From contig CM067570.1 of the NCBI GenBank assembly GCA_034336665.1, positions 16,041,502 through 16,105,501 on the forward strand: DNA of 64,000 bases, given 5' to 3'. Positions within the stretch are counted from its first letter, which is position 1. Every line of letters starts with the position of its first letter. A program made the translations under genes and the position numbers. Positions 1-11,100 of the stretch are shown piece by piece. This stretch comes from Luscinia megarhynchos. Taxonomy: Eukaryota > Chordata > Aves > Passeriformes > Turdidae. Below the pieces are notes generated by a model. It had not been told where the DNA came from. It did not search any database and saw only the letters and a program-made list of their open reading frames with translations.

Positions 1-522
1 ATCAAAGTGTACACAGAGATTTTATTCTCAGTTCCAACACTATGACCTGACCTAACTGGATGTCTCTTACGTTTTTTATTCCAATTCTCCAGAAAAAAAA
101 TTCACATCTGAAGGACCCCAAGGTAGTTCTAGAATGCTACCATAATTGTCACTGGTACCTTGTAAATCCTCAAAGAAAGATTTTGTGCCACCTCTGAGAT
201 ACTCTGTTTGCCAGACCAGCAGGGGAGAGGCACAGGAGCTCGGCTGGGGATCAGCCAGGGGCTTTCATTCTCTCCCTGCCACCTCACTGGCAAGAGAAGA
301 GAGGAACTAAAAATATATCTCCTTATTTTTATCATGTACCCAGCACTTCTGAAAATATTCTGAACTCAGCTGAACCTAGTTTTCATGAGATGAGTCAACA
401 GATAATTTTGGACTTGACACAGGTTTTCATCTTTATTCTGTCAAGATATTTTTTAGATTGTTCAATCCAAGAAGCTTCAGTTTATCACACTGTCTGAAAT
501 AAACCTATGATCTGTGACTTAC
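1..522 (-). other. ITGB6: ITGB6 intron following the 523-727 exon (partial)
   Basis: No coding exon of ITGB6 is recognisable here; the next exon, which should encode the start of the I-like domain, is absent. An AP-1-type heptamer TGAGTCA occurs at 391-397. No recognisable repeat. Confidence 0.8.
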
Positions 523-727
523 CTGGTCGCAGCCTCAGAGTTAATTTTTGGGGAGAAATCTGTGTGACATCAGAACTGTTCTTCTGGGGTGATGCAGTTA
601 GGGGATCATTTCTGTGAATTTCTACTTCTGAAATGGGAAACTCAATCAAATCCAACTGGCATCCTTTGGACAAAAGATTTTCCAGGGTATCACACCTCCC
701 ATGAATTCCAGAAGAGTCTGTGTAATT
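523..727 (-). CDS. ITGB6: ITGB6 exon encoding the end of the PSI domain and start of the hybrid domain
   Basis: This 205-nt exon has acceptor GCTTTAG|AAT and donor CCAG|GTAAGT. It encodes [19 protein letters not shown], then [18 protein letters not shown], and ends [10 protein letters not shown]. Two N-glycosylation sequons are visible (NYT and NSS). The motif QKNSSD followed by ..LRLRPG is diagnostic for this part of integrin beta subunits. It ends on the first base of a Gly codon, so the next exon, outside the window, must start in phase 1. Confidence 0.95.
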
Positions 728-3700
728 CTAAAGCAAACAGGAGAAGGAAGGGGTGAGTTAAATTTTTTTACTGACTAGCCACCAGGACCTGCTGGACAAG
801 AAGTCAGTCAAATGCAGGGAATGGAAACAAAGGTGCAAGTTTGTGCAAACTAGTGCAGAACTAGATATAGGTGGCACAGAAACCCAAATTTGCCCTTCAT
901 GGGTCATGTCACACAGGTGCATAATTAATGTAACTTACACCAACTTGTTATCCTGGGAGAAACTGCTCTATTGTTGGGGAATGGGAATTGTGCCACTCAC
1001 TGCATTTGGCCTCTCACAGTATTCAAGAATGATAGCACAAAGCCCCTCTGAGCCACTGGTTCTTCTGTGACAGGATTATGCCACAAATTCATCAGTCTTT
1101 CCTAGACAGTTTTGAACTGCTGACTGAAGCATGTCATTTAATAAAGACATTCTGATAATAAACTCCTGGACAATCTGTGACAAACTGGTTGTGGGTACCC
1201 AGGGTTTACTGGTTCTTTTTTTCTGACCTACACTTTCTCTTCAGCTCTCACTTAACCTGAAGCAGGCATCAAGTCCTTGTTCCTCTGCCTGGTGCCCAAC
1301 AATGACCACAGCCCATCCCCACGGTTCCTCAGCCCCAGTGCTCTCAGCATCTCCACGCCTAAATTTGGCCCAGCATCCTCCTTGACCTTCTCCCAGCCAG
1401 AGGGATTCACAAGCCTACAGATATCAGTTGGATATCTCACAGTTTATTTCCATTACTCAATTCAAAGCATTGATATGCATTCCTTTCCACAGCACTGCTA
1501 CAGGCAGGTACTAACCTCTTGTGAGTGAAGTTAATGGTTACTTTTACAGAGAGGCTTCTGTGCCTTATTACCTTTTCCCAGCACTATATCTAGAGTTAAG
1601 ATTCTCAAAATCAGTCAGCTGTCTCCTGGACAGTGCTCTGGTCTGCAACCCTTTTGACCAAAACCTGGGCAATGCCTGGCAGAATCAGCTCTGAAACATT
1701 CCATTCCTGGCAGATGGTCACAGACCCATACCACACATCTGCTCTTTTCTCCTAGGTTTGGTCAAGCACCCCATGGATCAGCCATTAAGCCACAAAGCAT
1801 TCTCTGAATTCAGTCACTGAAAAACTTTCCACACAAAAGAAAACAAAAGAAAACAAAAGAAAACAAAAGAAAACAAAAGAAAACAAAACAAAACAAACTT
1901 ACTTTAAACCTACTAAAACCAGAACTATGACCCTTTTTTTCACCATGTGTGAAGAAACAACATCATATTCCAAATACAATTACAAAGTGTGTTCTTATCC
2001 TACAGAAAACAGTGGTTTCTTTGGAGGTGCTTTTGTTTGCTCTAAAGCTCCCTTGTCTTTTGCATGCTTGATGTGCTCTTTTCTAACAAAGAAATGAATG
2101 AGCTTATGAACAAAGAAGAAAAATCATGTTTACTACACTGAAGTTATCAATAGTTCCACAGTTTTGTTTGTTTTGGTTTTGGGGTTTTTAAAATCAGTAA
2201 GTTATATTGGGCTCTTTTTTCCCTGAAAATACGTGGCAGTAGACAAAATTATGTGATCCAATTTCAACAAAATCCTGCTTTATAGTACAATTATAAAAAC
2301 TACTGCAAACACACTAATGTGGGGTCTTTTGGAGCTTAATGCAAACAGCAAAAGAGGATGTTAGTCCCATGCTAAGTGTAATTTTGCTGCACACAAAACC
2401 AATAAAAACTGTTAGCAGCAAAGGTGCAATCCAGAAACTAAAATGAAAAATACTTACTTTATTTCTCTAGTATTTCTGTCAAGTTTTCAGGTTGTGATAG
2501 CTGACTATCATGTTAATGCTAATGAACTAAGAGTTAGAATATTTACTGTGAAGTGAGGAGATTATATTTAGCAACATTTTTAGGAGAAAGTTTTAAAAGC
2601 AGAGATGTGAAGCCACTTGCCCAGGGTTGCACTGAAAATCTGAAACAAAGGCATAGGAGACAAATCCAGACATATTTTTTCAGTCCAATGTTTTAACCAA
2701 AACACAGCTATGCCATACAAATTATAAAGCTGATATTATTGCCACAAAATCAACCACAGATTAATAATTGCTATATGGAAGTCTTACATCTGCAACCTTT
2801 TACACTGTTGATACCTGCAAACCTTCTGTTTACACTGTCTGGCTTGGCACGTAATCTGTAAAATACAGTCTGGCCTCTGACTTTGTGTCTGGTGCTTCAT
2901 CATCAGAGCTGGGGGCGAGCCAGCCCTGGGGCTGATCATCTGAGACCCCCTAATAACACTTCTATTTCTGCCTTAGCTTTGGAAGGTTGACGTTTTTGTG
3001 GGGCTTTTTCTTCCAAACAAGCAAACAAACAAACATCCAAACAAGCATACTACGAATAACAGACCACGTAGAGTAGATTAAATTCCACTTCTGATCCCCA
3101 GGAAGGCTTCACTAAACACTGCATGCATTACAAAATCATGAGCTGACCCAATTAAGTCAATACTTCATCACTCAGAGTGACTACAAAGACTTCAAGTCTT
3201 ACTTTGAAATTTTTTTATCACTCTACCTCTTGCAAACACCAAGCGCAGTGTGGTCCGGAAAGCAAACAATCTTCACAAGTCACTGTGCTTTCCTGAGAAC
3301 AGGTCCCTGAATTTAAATCCAAGAAGATAAAAGACTATTAATAATATGCTTAATCATTCAATTTATGAAGAATCTTGTCATTTAGAGAATGTGGGTGGTG
3401 AAAATGTACACATTTAGGATTACTGATAAAATTTCTTCTTAACTGTAGTTCTATTGGTAAAAGATTAACTCTCCAATAAAGATTAAAACCTCAGAATTGC
3501 TGGCAATTAACATACCTCCTTGTGCATGCTTTATGGGTGGCATTCACTCAGAACACGTTAACTTGTTCCCTCCAGTGCACCTGACAGAGTGTTACATGTG
3601 TTTCTGGTATGGTGTAGGTAAGTCATTTCTCACATAGCCATATTAAAAGAAAAGATTTATGCTCATTCTGTATGCTTTAAATTGCTTCACTCAGCTCTGT

Positions 3701-4088
3701 AGATACTTGATATGATTTTTATCCATTGTGCAACTACCGGAGAAACACTCAGTTATATGTATAATATGAAAGATTCTCAGCAGATCAAATTGTGATTAGA
3801 GAAAACGAAATTGTTCGAATGTCTGCCTCAAATCTGTTGTGCTATGTAATGACCACCAAATTGTAGATGAATTGGCAATGCAGCCCTACAGCATTCTGTC
3901 AAAAAAAAAGTCATTAAATAGAAGGGAAAGATTAAATACAGAAGACAGGAATTTATTTCATGTCAACTTCAAGCAAGAAACAATGCAAAATGGTTTTGAA
4001 ATTGATCGCCCTGCCCCTGAGCCTTACCTTGTACATAGTAATTTCTTTGCAGAAATAGGAAACAGAGGCAAAGCAATTCAATCCCCAT
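523..4088 (-). CDS. ITGB6: ITGB6, integrin beta-6 subunit, 5' part (three coding exons, continues left of window)
   Basis: Integrin beta-6 pairs with alpha-V to form an epithelial cell-surface receptor that binds RGD ligands, including latent TGF-beta. The coding sequence is complement(join(523..727,3227..3306,4028..4088)): 346 nt, 115 codons plus one base. Splice phases agree at both junctions. The product starts with a hydrophobic signal peptide ([10 protein letters not shown]...), then the Cys-rich PSI domain ([15 protein letters not shown], later [14 protein letters not shown]), then the start of the hybrid domain (QKNSSDV...LRLRPG). The N-terminal MGIELLCL and the cysteine spacing match mammalian beta-6 as I remember it, rather than other beta subunits. 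The I-like domain, EGF repeats, membrane segment and tail lie beyond base 1. Identity is a recognition from the sequence; expression is inferred from the family. Confidence 0.95.
728..3226 (-). other. ITGB6: ITGB6 intron between the two PSI-domain exons
   Basis: This is 2.5 kb of AT-rich non-coding DNA with a pentameric-like A-rich repeat near 1831-1898 and a short CAAA-type repeat near 3014-3046. I see no further exon, RNA gene or recognisable transposon. Confidence 0.85.
1831..1898. repeat. A-rich simple repeat, unit ACAAAAGAAA
   Basis: About five tandem copies of a 10-bp A-rich unit (alternating CAAAA and GAAAA), decaying into CAAAA copies at the right edge. It lies in an ITGB6 intron. 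Confidence 0.9.
3227..3306 (-). CDS. ITGB6: ITGB6 exon encoding the first half of the PSI domain
   Basis: This 80-nt exon has acceptor TTCAG|GG (from 3309) and donor GAG|GTAGAG. After the split Gly codon it reads [13 protein letters not shown], then [13 protein letters not shown]. The eight-residue step between the first two cysteines and the CEDC...C..C pattern match the beta-6 PSI domain. It enters with two bases of a codon and leaves at a codon boundary, which fits both neighbours. Confidence 0.93.
3307..4027 (-). other. ITGB6: ITGB6 intron after the signal-peptide exon
   Basis: A 721-nt intron with a GTAAGG donor and a TTCAG acceptor. AT-rich, with nothing else recognisable. Confidence 0.88.
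4028..4088 (-). CDS. ITGB6: ITGB6 first coding exon (start codon and signal peptide)
   Basis: The ATG is at 4088-4086 on the minus strand. The exon encodes 20 residues (MGIELLCL...RNYYVQ) plus the first base of a Gly codon and ends at the donor G|GTAAGG (4027 downward). The Leu/Cys/Phe-rich core is a typical signal peptide. The start is supported by near identity with the mammalian beta-6 N-terminus. A possible acceptor with a pyrimidine tract and TGCAG lies just upstream (exon edge near 4104), which would make this the second exon behind a non-coding exon 1. Confidence 0.93.
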
Positions 4089-4104
4089 TCGTTTTCAGTG
4101 CTGG

Positions 4105-4420
4105 CTGCATGACAAAAAAATATTAGCTTGTTAATTATCGTCTGAGCAAAGGCAGAATGTCGTAAAGAGCACGCATTCCTGCAGGGAACGTTTTCAGGTG
4201 TCACGTACGCGGATCGCGAGGAAACTTCAACCCCAGCGGGACGGACCATGGACAAAAGTGAAAACAAGGGCTACCTGGGCAGGTAGAGAGGACAAGCTGT
4301 GCACACAGTAACGTGAACATGGTTATCACTTCCTTGTTTTCCTGGACTCCTTATAAGGCATGCAGGGAAAATTCATTCAGGTGAAGATTTGTCAGTCCCA
4401 GTCACTCTGGGTCCTAGAGC
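4105..4420 (-). promoter_or_regulatory. ITGB6: Probable ITGB6 promoter and 5' non-coding region
   Basis: Immediately upstream of the ITGB6 start, a CpG cluster (six CG pairs between 4204 and 4243) stands out from the CpG-poor surroundings. Further upstream on the minus strand are an ETS-like GGAAGT (about 4330) and a TTATAAGG element (4349-4358). If that element acts as a TATA box, transcription would start near 4320-4325. A non-coding exon 1 ending at CCCAG|GTAGCC (donor at 4274 downward) and spliced to about 4104 is possible. This placement is inference; only the motifs are seen. Confidence 0.5.
4349..4358. promoter_or_regulatory. Perfect CArG box / TATA-like element upstream of ITGB6
   Basis: CCTTATAAGG fits the SRF-binding consensus CC(A/T)6GG exactly and is palindromic. 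It also contains TATAA. It lies about 260 bp upstream of the ITGB6 ATG, beside an ETS-like GGAAGT, a pairing typical of SRF/ternary-complex elements. Function is inferred. Confidence 0.45.
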
Positions 4421-4610
4421 AACCCAGCCATGAGTCCGTGTTTGAGCACGTACAACAACCCTTTTAAAGCTCCTTCAAAATAGCACCTTCAGCTGTGCCC
4501 CGGGGGGAGATGGATCATTAAGATTGTCAAGTGAGTGTACCTGGAGAGAAGTAAAAATCCCATTTTTTCAAATTTCCTGATGTAGAGAGAAACTCATAAA
4601 AGCAATTGGA

Positions 4611-4703
4611 GGGGGGGGGGAACCAAAAACCAACCAACAAAAAAAACCCAAAAACAAACCCAAACAAAACAAAACACCCAATGCACCACCAAAAACCAAA
4701 AAA
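4611..4703. repeat. G10 run followed by an A/C-rich low-complexity tract
   Basis: Ten G residues (4611-4620) are followed by about 80 bp made almost only of A and C (AACCAAAAACC-type words). The tract lies about 250 bp upstream of the CArG box. Confidence 0.8.
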
Positions 4704-7700
4704 AAAGCAATCCCAGATTAAAATTGAGGATTTGGATTGAGTGCTTCAAGATACCAAGTACATTGTTTTATTAATATTCCAAACTGAAAGGGAAATGCTG
4801 CAGTTGTGGATTTTTTTAAATATATAAAAGGAGGAATATTTTCATTCCCAGTACAGCAACTGACTTAAAAAAGAATCATGCTAGCCTTAGCTCTGCCTAG
4901 TAAGTGGCTGAATATTCTACTGCACAGAAACAACTGCATAACAAGTTATTGCTATCTCTCCTCCACCTTCCCAACCTGAAATGAATGCAAAAATATGTAT
5001 TTCTTGCCACCTTATCAAAAGGAAATAAAATTCCTTATTTCCAGATTTCATCTCTTCCCATCTTTTATGCTCTGCTATTGTCTATTTTAAAAGTCATTTG
5101 TTCAAGACAAGTCCTGTCTTTTCATAAGGATTTGCAATAGTGTAAGTAGGGATGGGTCTGTATAAGTTAAATTCAACATGCCTGAAACATTCCTGGGCAT
5201 TGAGGCCAACTGGCACAGAAAGAACTGAGTTTATGATTGCAAAGTGCCTATTAGGACCATTCTAGCAAACAAATTGTGCCTGGAAATTGTTTGCAGTGAG
5301 TGTTAATTGGAAGAGGTCAAATTCATGCCAGGGTGCATTTTAACAGTCTAACAGCATAGACAATCTCATTCTAGTGCCTGGAAATATTCCCAGGCACATC
5401 CAATTTCACTAGTATTTACACAGACCATGGTAGTGTCAATAACAACTCCAAGTGGATTACATCACAGCTCCCTTTGCCCTTGGGCTCCACCCTTTCTCTC
5501 TTGGCAGTGCTCATGTCCAAACACGCCGTGCTTCAGAGTGATCCAGCTAAAACCCAATCCCCCTCTCTGGGGAAGGGCTGGTTTCCATCTGGTTGGGCCC
5601 CTTGAACCCTGTGGCTGCCCAGTTCAGAGTTCAAGGCAGAACTGGCGGGAAAGGTGATATGTTAGGCCAAATTTAGCCCAGTTTAGGCTGCTGTGGAACA
5701 ATATCTTAACATTTGTATTTACAACAACATTCCTAAGTCTCCTTCAACTGCTTTCTCTGCCTCAGAGTGCCCTTTGTAAGGCACTTGTTCAGCTACAGCA
5801 ATTTCCCCTGCCATGAAAAAAGCATTGATTAGATTATATTCCCTCCGTTTGTGAAGACACAACTCTGGGAGCACTGTCTATGTAATTACATAAGGTCAAA
5901 AAGAAGTGGAATCAACCAAAAGTGTTTGCTCTCGCTAAGAAAAACATCCTCCTGTAATATGCCCTTCAAACATCTTCAAATATCCTACTTCCCCGGGTCT
6001 GACTGACATTTGTGTATGTGTCCTTTAATATTGTTACTGTGTTTACAGCCTTGCAGCCCTCCAAAGTCCAGTGCTTCTCTTTCAGAGTAGAAGGTCACCT
6101 TGTAGCTCTTAGGGGCTGCTGACACAGCAGTGTCTCCTTAGCAATACCTAAGGACCAGCCAGCTGAACAGCTGGCAATTAGCAAATGCTTATTCTTGGAT
6201 TCAAGATATCAAGCTTTGAAGTGTAGAGAGAATTAGCAATACAGCCTACATAAAACTTACAAATTCTATTTGATATTATCAGTGCCCCATTTGCTTGTGA
6301 GGTAATATTTTATACAGGTCTTGGCAAGGATAGCATGGTTGGAGGCTAAGCGCCTGCCTCTGAGTGAGCTGGCTGCCAAACACTATCTGAATTAAGTCTT
6401 CCCTGAATAAACAGCTAAGTTTCTGCAAATTATTAGGAACAGACCTCTCTGGATTGCCTGGAGAGAGCAGAGAAGGAAAAGAAAGGAGCAGAATTAACAA
6501 CAAAAAGAGACAAGATAAAAATGGAGAGCAGGAACCTAAAAGAGGTCCTGAAAGAGAGACTGTGCACCAAGAATAAACCTTGGGCAAGGTAAGAATACCT
6601 AGACAGGAAGCAGACAGATGATTCTTGTTTTATCAGATGATTCTGATAACTAAAGGTAAGTTGACCAGGAAGTTCCTCTACTAGATCAATGCTTTATTTG
6701 CTTAAATTATCACTAGAAGAGTAGAATCTCAATCTGGAGTAGCCATGCTGATGTGGGAAGGATTTGTAATATGCTTTGGGGTCATGGCATTGCTTGATTT
6801 GACAGCAGGGTTCCCCTTCTTCATAAGGTTTTTATACAGTCCTGCATTACCCACCCAAATTAAAGGCATTGATTCAATGAGATACAACCAAAAGGTAGTT
6901 TATAGTACTGAAAGAACACAATTATTGCTTCCATCAGCCACTATATCTTCATTTTGGAGCAAACTCTGGTCTCTATGAAACCAGAGTTACAGTTTTTAAA
7001 TGACACATCAGAACAGAAAACAGCTGTTTATGGTTCAGTGTAGGCAATGCTGAACAATGTAAGTCTTCCCTCCACTCCTGGCATGAATATAGCCCTGACC
7101 TCTCAGCTTCACACACAACACAGCTCTCTTAATTCCCAGTGATCTTGTCACACACACTCCCACCCTGAAAGCCTGGAAAAATATGCAACAATTGAAAGTC
7201 TGAATGTCCCCTGGCTGAGATGATTCTCAGAATATTTACCAAGGTGCAGGGAGGCACCTCTTGCATTTGAGAAAAGCTTTCTCAAGTTTGTGAGGTGGAG
7301 TCTCCCTTCTCTCCACCCTCTATTCATTTCCTCAGTGCATCTGGAAGAGGCAAAGGGCTGCACTCCTTTGGTTGCTTTGTACTTGAAACATCTGGTGATT
7401 TTATTCTCTGTCTGGTTGGGTTCCCAAACAAATCCTGAAAACTTCTGACAGTCTCTAGTGGGGAATCAAATTAGACTTTAAAATTTCAGTCAAACTTTTT
7501 AACCTGAAAGGTAGCAAGTGAAGATTCTACAAGAGTCTAGAGGTTAAAACACTTCTCTCCCACAAAAGACATATGTTCCATAGTCAAGTGCTTTCATACC
7601 CTTGGGCCAGCAGAAATGGAAAGCATTTTCTTTGGAAAATGCACAGAAATATATCCCCCAGCAGCCTGACAGATCCAGTTCCAAAGAACAGCAATGGCAG

Positions 7701-8037
7701 ATGTTTCAGAGGATGCCTGTCAGTTAGCTAAGCAACGAAGGCTGAAGAAGTTTCTAAGCTTGAAACTTTGATTTATCTCTAAGGAGCTAGAGATGATGTG
7801 AGCATCCACAGCAGCGTGAGTTCTGCACTCAGCCCAGTCCAGCACAAACAGAAACCACACACAGGGACTGCACAGACACTGCAAGAACTGTCCTGCCTCT
7901 GCTGCAGTACAGATCTGACAATGCTTTAGGGAGAGCTGGCAAAAACAATTCAAGAGGAAGCAACGATCCCTAACAAACAGTTGTATTTAATGGGGAAATT
8001 CACAGTGAAGGCAAAAGTAGAAAATCAGCAACTTTTG
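4704..8037. other. Intergenic region, no gene recognised
   Basis: Unique AT-rich DNA. Short open frames in both strands have no recognisable domain or splice-site-bounded conservation. Small hairpins occur at 6962-6988 (9-bp arms AACTCTGGT/ACCAGAGTT, 9-nt loop) and 7623-7642 (8-bp arms, 4-nt loop). Confidence 0.6.
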
Positions 8038-8160
8038 CCTTTTTTTTTTTTTTTGGTGGTTTTTTTCTTTTGTTGTTTTGTTGTTATTGTTGTTTGTTTT
8101 TGTCTGGTTGGTTGGTTGGTTGGTGTTTTTTGGTTGGTGTTTTTAATTTTGGGGTTTTTT
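8038..8160. repeat. T/G-rich low-complexity tract
   Basis: A T run of about 15 leads into TTG and GGTT repeats (GGTTGGTTGGTTGGTT) and further T/G words. The opposite strand resembles the A/C-rich tract at 4621-4703. The open frame through it encodes only Phe/Val/Leu/Trp-rich low-complexity sequence and is not a gene. Confidence 0.85.
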
Positions 8161-11100
8161 AGTTGATACATCTGCTCTCTCTTTATTTCTTAATCATCAT
8201 GATGGGAGATGGGTATCTCTCCAACAAAAAATAACACCCAGTCAAAGAAAGTGCTGTAAGTATTTGAGTGCTGCATGAGTGACCTGGAGCCTCCTGAAAG
8301 CAAAGATCTGAACACAGTGATGGAGCTGCTTCATTTCAGCTCCTGTGTTTTGGGGTGTACTAATATCATATCCCATTAGGGACCAAAACCCTGCCACAGA
8401 GCCCAGAGAGACGTGGTCCCTCCCACGCTCCAGGTGCTGCTTGCAGGCATGGCTACACACGATGGAGTGCAGTTTTGGAAGAAGAGGAGGGCTGTGTGGA
8501 GGAGCCATTCTGGAGGGCCACAAGAGATGAAGAATCACATAGAGGAGAGGGATTTTTTCCCTGGCTCTGAGCAAAACAAGGTGTTGGGAATTGGTGACTC
8601 AGGCTGTGATTCATGCTCTGGTCTCCTCTTGTTCCCGGAGCAGTGCTGCTGCTAGAGGAGGGCAGGGAATGAAGTCAACAACCTGTGAGCAAACAGAGGG
8701 GCAGAGGAGGAAGGAGGAGGGACTGCTCACCAGCTGTACAGTGAGCAGCAGGCAGGAAACTCAGGGTGCTTTCCACTTGTACTCACCTTGCCCACAGCTC
8801 TGACCTGGCTGGCTCCAGCCAAGGGCGTGAGCAAACCTTTGTTCTGTTTTTTTGGCATGGGTGAGCAACGTGAAAGATGTGTTTGCTTTTCAGATTTGAA
8901 TACACTCTTACACTCAAAGAGAAATAATCAGACCTCTGAAGTGCAGAAGGGCTCAGGTGGAATGGTAGGAAAATGGAGTGGGACTGCCAACCAGCCCACA
9001 ACACTCAAATTATGCCAGGGACTTCCACACAGCCCATCAAATCTCACCTTAGTTTCTGTTTGCTTTTCTTGGTTATGTGGTACCCTTTGCTTTCCCTACA
9101 ATATAAAAATGTGGGGCAGAGACAGCAGAGCAAGCACTTCTCAGTGCTGGTGGGTGATCATTCTGGGGATGGGAGCTAAACTGAGTGCTGACTCCACAGC
9201 TCCTCAGACCCCTGCACTTTAGCTGAAGAGCTTTTTATAACTTACTTTGTTCAGATCAATGCTAAATTCAAACCAGACCTGCAGCCCCCATCACAGAAGG
9301 GACAGGGTGATGGCCTTGCTGTTGCAAGAGCACCAAGGGAAAAGCAACCCTTTATCCAGCCCTGCAGCAGGCCAGGCTTGCTTTTGGAGAAGACTGTAAG
9401 GTTGGGTTAACACAATGTCTTCAGGCCTGACCACCAATGTAAATTCTAAACTATGGAGCTGGGATTAATTCACTTGTAAAAAGTGATTCTGCTCTGGTTT
9501 CACACATAGAAAATACTTTTATAGCTGACTTTACTGTGCTTAGACCTATGGTGCTTTGCTAAAACACAGAGCTTGAATTAGGTTATTGTGGCATAACCAA
9601 AACAGATAGGAATGCTTCACCTAGCACACAAGCAGCTGCCAAAGCCTGAGGAAGGTGGGCTCAGGTACTGCATGAAAGCAGCTCCATTTCTGAAGCCTCC
9701 CAGAGCTATTCTGGACTCAGCCAGTTTGATTCCATTTGCAGACACCCAGTGCTCAGGCCACTTGTCCTCGCCAGAGGCTGCTGTCTCTTTTTGAGAAAAG
9801 AGCAGAATTTATGGGTTCAGGAGCCTTTTGTGCAGAGTGCTGCCATCTCATGGCTACTCTGCTCCTCTGGAGCAGGAAAATGAGTACTTTCAACTTCATG
9901 TAGGAAAAAGGTGGTACTGAGAGTCCTATTACCTTTTAACAATATTTTTCTTTGTGACATATAAAAACCTTTGGAGATATTAATATCTTTGTTATAACAT
10001 GTCACTTGTGTTATATTAGAATTGTAATTTTGCTTGCATTCTTTTTTCAAATTCCATCTCTCACATTAAACAAAACATTTCTTCCATTGTCTTTGTTATA
10101 AGCTTGATTACAAGCTTCTGAAATGTCAGAAATAGTTTGCAATATCTTTATCAGTGTATATTATTACTGTATTTTATAAATCTTGCCTTATTCTTATGTG
10201 TTTCTTCTGAAAGCAGAAAGGAAATTTAAACCAACAGTGTCTGCTCACATGCAAACAGGAACATTGGAAAATCAATATTACACAGAATGATTACTGCTTC
10301 TACAATTCTTAAAGTACTGGTCAGAGCTGCTGATATCACATATCTAATAAACCCATGCAAAACTAGAAATATTCAAAAATAAAAATAAAATCAAACTAAA
10401 TAAATTCCAAGTATGTTGCTGAGTAATACCAAAAGAATAAGGTAGAGCAGATTTTCTCAAACAGTGTTTTCCAAGAGTTCAAAATGATTAATCAGAAAAA
10501 TACGGTCAATAATGTTAGATCCACTGATACCTTTTGCTTTTTATCTCATGTTTGTTGTCCTCTAGTTTGACAATGATCAGATTTATCAAATTCTAGTCCA
10601 ACCTTTAAAAAAAGTTATTTCTTAACATTTTGTAGTGTGTCAGTACGACACAGGCCATAGAGACATGGTTCCTATCTGAACCAATAAATTCACAGAAATT
10701 TTTAAAAATGCTATTGCCACAGTAATAAAAAAGAGAGGGCACAACACTGCAAAGGATCTTATAGATATTGAAGATGTGCCCTTCCACCTTACCCAGCTCT
10801 CTTAATAAACTTGTGGAAATCCATCCTAAGTCTTGTCAGAGTGCTTGGCCCTCTGGCAGAGAGGCAAAGGGAAAGGGCTGTACTCACCCTTCCACAGGAG
10901 CCACGGGAACCTCTATCATCCAGTTTGCAAGCAAATCACTTCCATTTTCCTGTGGTACCCACACCTACAGTGGCTTGTCCCTGGCACTCTTATTTGAAGG
11001 CTGTTTCAGAGACTTCACCCTTCTCATGGCTGGAAACTGCCTCAGCTCCAGCCTGGATGGACTAACTTCCAATATATATCCATTTATTTTAATGACAACA

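Noticed and set aside
3953..4267. 104-codon minus-strand frame over the ITGB6 start
   Set aside because: It runs through the signal-peptide exon in the wrong frame; the true frame gives the beta-6 N-terminus.
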